A DNA stretch of 64,000 bases from Planctomycetia bacterium. Its GTDB lineage: Bacteria > Planctomycetota > Planctomycetia > Pirellulales > Thermoguttaceae. Positions 62,137 through 64,000 of the stretch are shown piece by piece (position 1 is the stretch's first letter; each line of letters begins with the position of its first letter). The notes under the pieces were generated by a model that had not been told where the DNA came from, did not search any database, and was given only the letters and a program-made list of their open reading frames with translations. The DNA lies in assembly GCA_030537455.1 (NCBI GenBank), contig JAUNMR010000012.1:39045-103044 (forward strand). The letters run 5' to 3'. Both the position numbers and the translations under genes were made by a program.

Positions 62137-62510
62137 CCTTGGCGAGTCTGAATATCGAGCTGACGACTATTGCCCTACGTCATAACACTATGCCCTTATG
62201 CTTAATAAGTTTTAAATAAACACAGGTATTCACCGAGTCGCGCCATTCATTCGCTTAAGCAGAGTTCACATGTGACCAAGCGCATATTGACAGACGCCAA
62301 CGAGTTACTACAATACGGAGTAGAAGTGTTTGTTCCGTGCATTCCCCCGTTGACTCATGCAAAACGTTGCAAACTAATTGTTTGCCAGAATACACTACTG
62401 TTTTAGTAGGAATTTATGGCGTTCCATGTGGCAAATAGCAACCTGCCGTCTTTTGAAAGGTAACGTTGCATCTTGCCTTCACTTTTAACCTAATAACAGA
62501 GTAACGTTCC
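62137..62510. other. Intergenic region before larE
   Basis: The 374 bp hold no recognised gene. A 44-codon frame from GTG 62272 to 62406 (VTKRILTDANELLQYGVEV...) has protein-like composition, then two stops; it could be a gene remnant. A possible promoter lies at 62367-62396. Confidence 0.4.
62367..62396 (+). promoter_or_regulatory. Possible promoter of larE
   Basis: TTGCAA (62367-62372), 18 nt, TACACT (62391-62396), about 115 nt before ATG 62511. Both boxes are imperfect. Confidence 0.3.
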
Positions 62511-63392
62511 ATGCTAAAACCCGAACTAGAACAAAAGCTACAGAGTTTATTTCAATGGTTCAAGGGGCGCGCATGTGTGATCGCTTTCTCCGGTGGGGTG
62601 GATAGCACAACCCTCGCAAAAGCGCTCCTCCTTGCGTCCGAAGAAGGTCTACTAAAGGCGCCCGTAGTGGGATACTATGCGCAAAGTCCCTCGTCGACTA
62701 AACTTGAATCGGACCATGCCATTAAAACCGCCCAGGAACTCGGTCTCGATCTGCGCGTAATGCAATCGACAGAATTCAACGAACCGCTTTTTGTGGAAAA
62801 TTCGCCACAACGTTGTTACTGGTGCAAAAAAATCCGATTCTCAGCGATTGTAAAAAGCGCTGAATCAGAACTGGGAAAAGATCTCGACGTACCCGTCAAT
62901 CTATTAGACGGTTCCAACGAAAATGATCATGGCGACTTCCGTCCCGGTCTCAAAGCGGCACAAGAGGTCGGCGTTCTGAGTCCCTTCTCAGAACTGCACT
63001 TTACGAAGGACGAAATACGACAACTCGCAGCCCACTGGAATCTCTCCGTCGCTAATAAACCGTCTAATCCGTGCCTGGCGTCACGCATGGCTTATTACCT
63101 GCCCTTGGACGAGAAATATTTGCGTCAAATCGAGAAGGGGGAAGAGTTTCTGTATTCCCTCGGCTATCAGTCCTGTCGCGTTCGTGTCGACACGCCTCTG
63201 GTTGCGCGAATCGAAGTTCCGACGTCGCTAATTACAGAACTCGCATCAGATCCGACTAGAACCAAAATAGTTGAGAAATTTCGCGAGATCGGGTTTAACT
63301 TCATCGCGCTCGACTTAGAAGGTTTTTACTCCGGCAAGAACAACCGCGCTATACTCAACGCTAGCGAAGGCGAGAACACAACCAAACAATAG
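62511..63392 (+). CDS. larE: ATP-dependent sacrificial sulfur transferase LarE
   Basis: The 293-residue protein has the PP-loop SGGVDS (27-32) that activates substrate with ATP, and the family patterns YYAQSPSS, LLDGSNENDHGDFRPG and SNPCLASRM with Cys188. LarE sulfurates the pyridine dinucleotide precursor of the nickel-pincer cofactor of lactate racemase. Classical LarE gives up its own cysteine sulfur; here additional C102 and C105 (RCYWCK) make three cysteines, the arrangement of cluster-binding LarE versions. larA, larB and larC are not in this window. A strong terminator follows. Confidence 0.92.
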   Translation: MLKPELEQKLQSLFQWFKGRACVIAFSGGVDSTTLAKALLLASEEGLLKAPVVGYYAQSPSSTKLESDHAIKTAQELGLDLRVMQSTEFNEPLFVENSPQRCYWCKKIRFSAIVKSAESELGKDLDVPVNLLDGSNENDHGDFRPGLKAAQEVGVLSPFSELHFTKDEIRQLAAHWNLSVANKPSNPCLASRMAYYLPLDEKYLRQIEKGEEFLYSLGYQSCRVRVDTPLVARIEVPTSLITELASDPTRTKIVEKFREIGFNFIALDLEGFYSGKNNRAILNASEGENTTKQ

Positions 63393-63489
63393 CCACGGTG
63401 TGTATCGCTCCCTCATTTAGCTTAATCAACGCCTGTAGCGCTGACTATGTTTGCCAGTTGTTGTTTTTAATAAAGCAACGTTATGTAAA

Positions 63490-63540
63490 AACGGTCATGG
63501 TATATCCCAAGTTGGTATATTATGACCGTTCTTTTTGTTC
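63490..63540 (+). terminator. Strong terminator after larE
   Basis: AACGGTCAT (63490-63498) pairs with ATGACCGTT (63522-63530), and inner TATA pairs extend the structure. CTTTTTGTT follows. Confidence 0.85.
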
Positions 63541-63604
63541 TGGAATTGACGTCGCTTTATCGGAATAAGTGGTTAATATGTGCGAGTATCTGCATATTCT
63601 ATAA

Positions 63605-63926
63605 AGTGTTACCACAACCGAGAGAAACATAGAGTCGTTCCTGCTAGAACTTAATTCGCTCCTCAAGCAGATCCAATCATAAGAGATTCTTTGTTCTCCA
63701 GAAGCATCTCAACTTGGTCTGTAAGACTACAACTCGGATTATAACCTTTCGGATGAAGAGCGACAGTTTAAAATTGACGGTATGTGCCATTTCTTTCTGA
63801 CACAATTCCGTCACACGCGCTATAGCAATAACAAATTATCGTCAAACGCTTTTTGGGCAATCTCTGTATAGCCCGTAATCATAGGCGACATTGCGATCGG
63901 TCTTCTAGAACAATTTCAGAAATAGC
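63605..63926 (+). pseudogene. Decayed gene with in-frame stops
   Basis: One plus frame reads like protein through several stops: ESFLLELNSLLKQIQS, stop, ...SPEASQLGL, stop, DYNSDYNLSDEERQFKIDGM then CHFFLTQFRHTRYSNN then KLSSNAFWAISV, stop, PVIIGDIAIGLLEQFQK, stop. Hydrophilic/hydrophobic alternation and lack of frameshifts suggest real ancestral coding. I do not recognise the family. The 3' end may lie beyond the window. Chance open frames of this quality are uncommon, but this call stays tentative. Confidence 0.4.
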
Positions 63927-64000
63927 CTCGACATGTTACCCTTGTACTGACCGTCGCTTAGAGACACAGACTCGACTTTGAGCGACGGCTGTTGACGTCA

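Larger units (their letters stand above)
63393..64000. other. Right-end region without intact gene
   Basis: About 100 bp after larE lies its terminator (63490-63540). From about 63605 to 63926 a decayed coding frame can be read (listed separately). Nothing else is supported up to the window end. Confidence 0.5.

Noticed and set aside
1..64000. CRISPR array, toxin-antitoxin pair or defence island
   Set aside because: No regularly spaced repeats or cas genes were seen. The GNAT and HD genes lack partner antitoxins, and the kinase lacks defence-type neighbours.

Overview
The window looks like a chromosome segment of a planctomycete (Planctomycetota), probably from a gut-like, glycan-rich habitat. 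Several signs point this way. One giant surface protein has an N-terminal LExRxLLS motif typical of planctomycete exported proteins. Secreted enzymes have Tat leaders (a Gfo/Idh/MocA oxidoreductase and two metallophosphoesterases). There is a discoidin/beta-propeller/di-heme protein of the planctomycete HzsA-like type, a secreted HEAT protein, and a cytosolic Ser/Thr kinase with an HRDxCPRN loop. The assignment rests on families and is an inference. No rRNA, tRNA, CRISPR array or complete insertion sequence was seen.

Left part (1-25.8 kb). A bifunctional 23S rRNA methyltransferase (RlmKL) is cut by the left edge. It is followed by formate-tetrahydrofolate ligase, a secreted beta-helix protein and a GT39/GT83-like membrane glycosyltransferase, all on the minus strand. 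On the plus strand come a secreted thioredoxin-like protein, a three-gene set (LpoB-like lipoprotein, MFS-like carrier, small 4-TM protein), riboflavin synthase and a large secreted GH141-like beta-helix enzyme. An Ogt-type DNA repair protein and two tandem Tat-exported metallophosphoesterases lie on the minus strand. An exported C69 dipeptidase, the giant CAP-domain surface protein and a SUMF1-type protein follow on the plus strand.

Middle part (25.8-53.5 kb). This is rich in secreted glycan enzymes. GH51 arabinofuranosidase stands before the HzsA-like protein, an aminotransferase and an SGNH esterase. A kinase / lipid kinase / DUF4340 trio follows. Then comes a 14-kb minus-strand array: GH127, acetyl-xylan-esterase-like, an unknown secreted protein, HEAT protein, Gfo/Idh/MocA, caspase/gingipain-like protein, GH36-like alpha-galactosidase and a GHL6-like TIM barrel. 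The specificities (alpha- and beta-L-arabinofuranose, alpha-galactose, acetyl esters) suggest arabinan/arabinogalactan/rhamnogalacturonan side-chain use. Hairpins between most of these genes argue for several transcripts rather than one operon.

Right part (53.7-64 kb). A run of small accessory genes (GNAT, HD hydrolase, flavodoxin, 3-methyladenine glycosylase) leads into a decay zone. The zone holds a truncated, frameshifted Cys/Met-metabolism PLP enzyme and a remnant of a second flavodoxin. A phage-type peptidoglycan amidase resembling Firmicutes endolysins follows, which suggests horizontal input. Next are a serine esterase, methionyl-tRNA formyltransferase (a formyl-folate user, pairing functionally with the Fhs at the left end), a ThuA protein, an RlaP-like nucleotidyltransferase and LarE. 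The last 0.5 kb holds what looks like another decayed gene.

Sigma70-like promoters (TTGAxx, 16-18 nt, TATAAT/TATACT) can be read before several genes, and many genes end in GC-rich hairpins.
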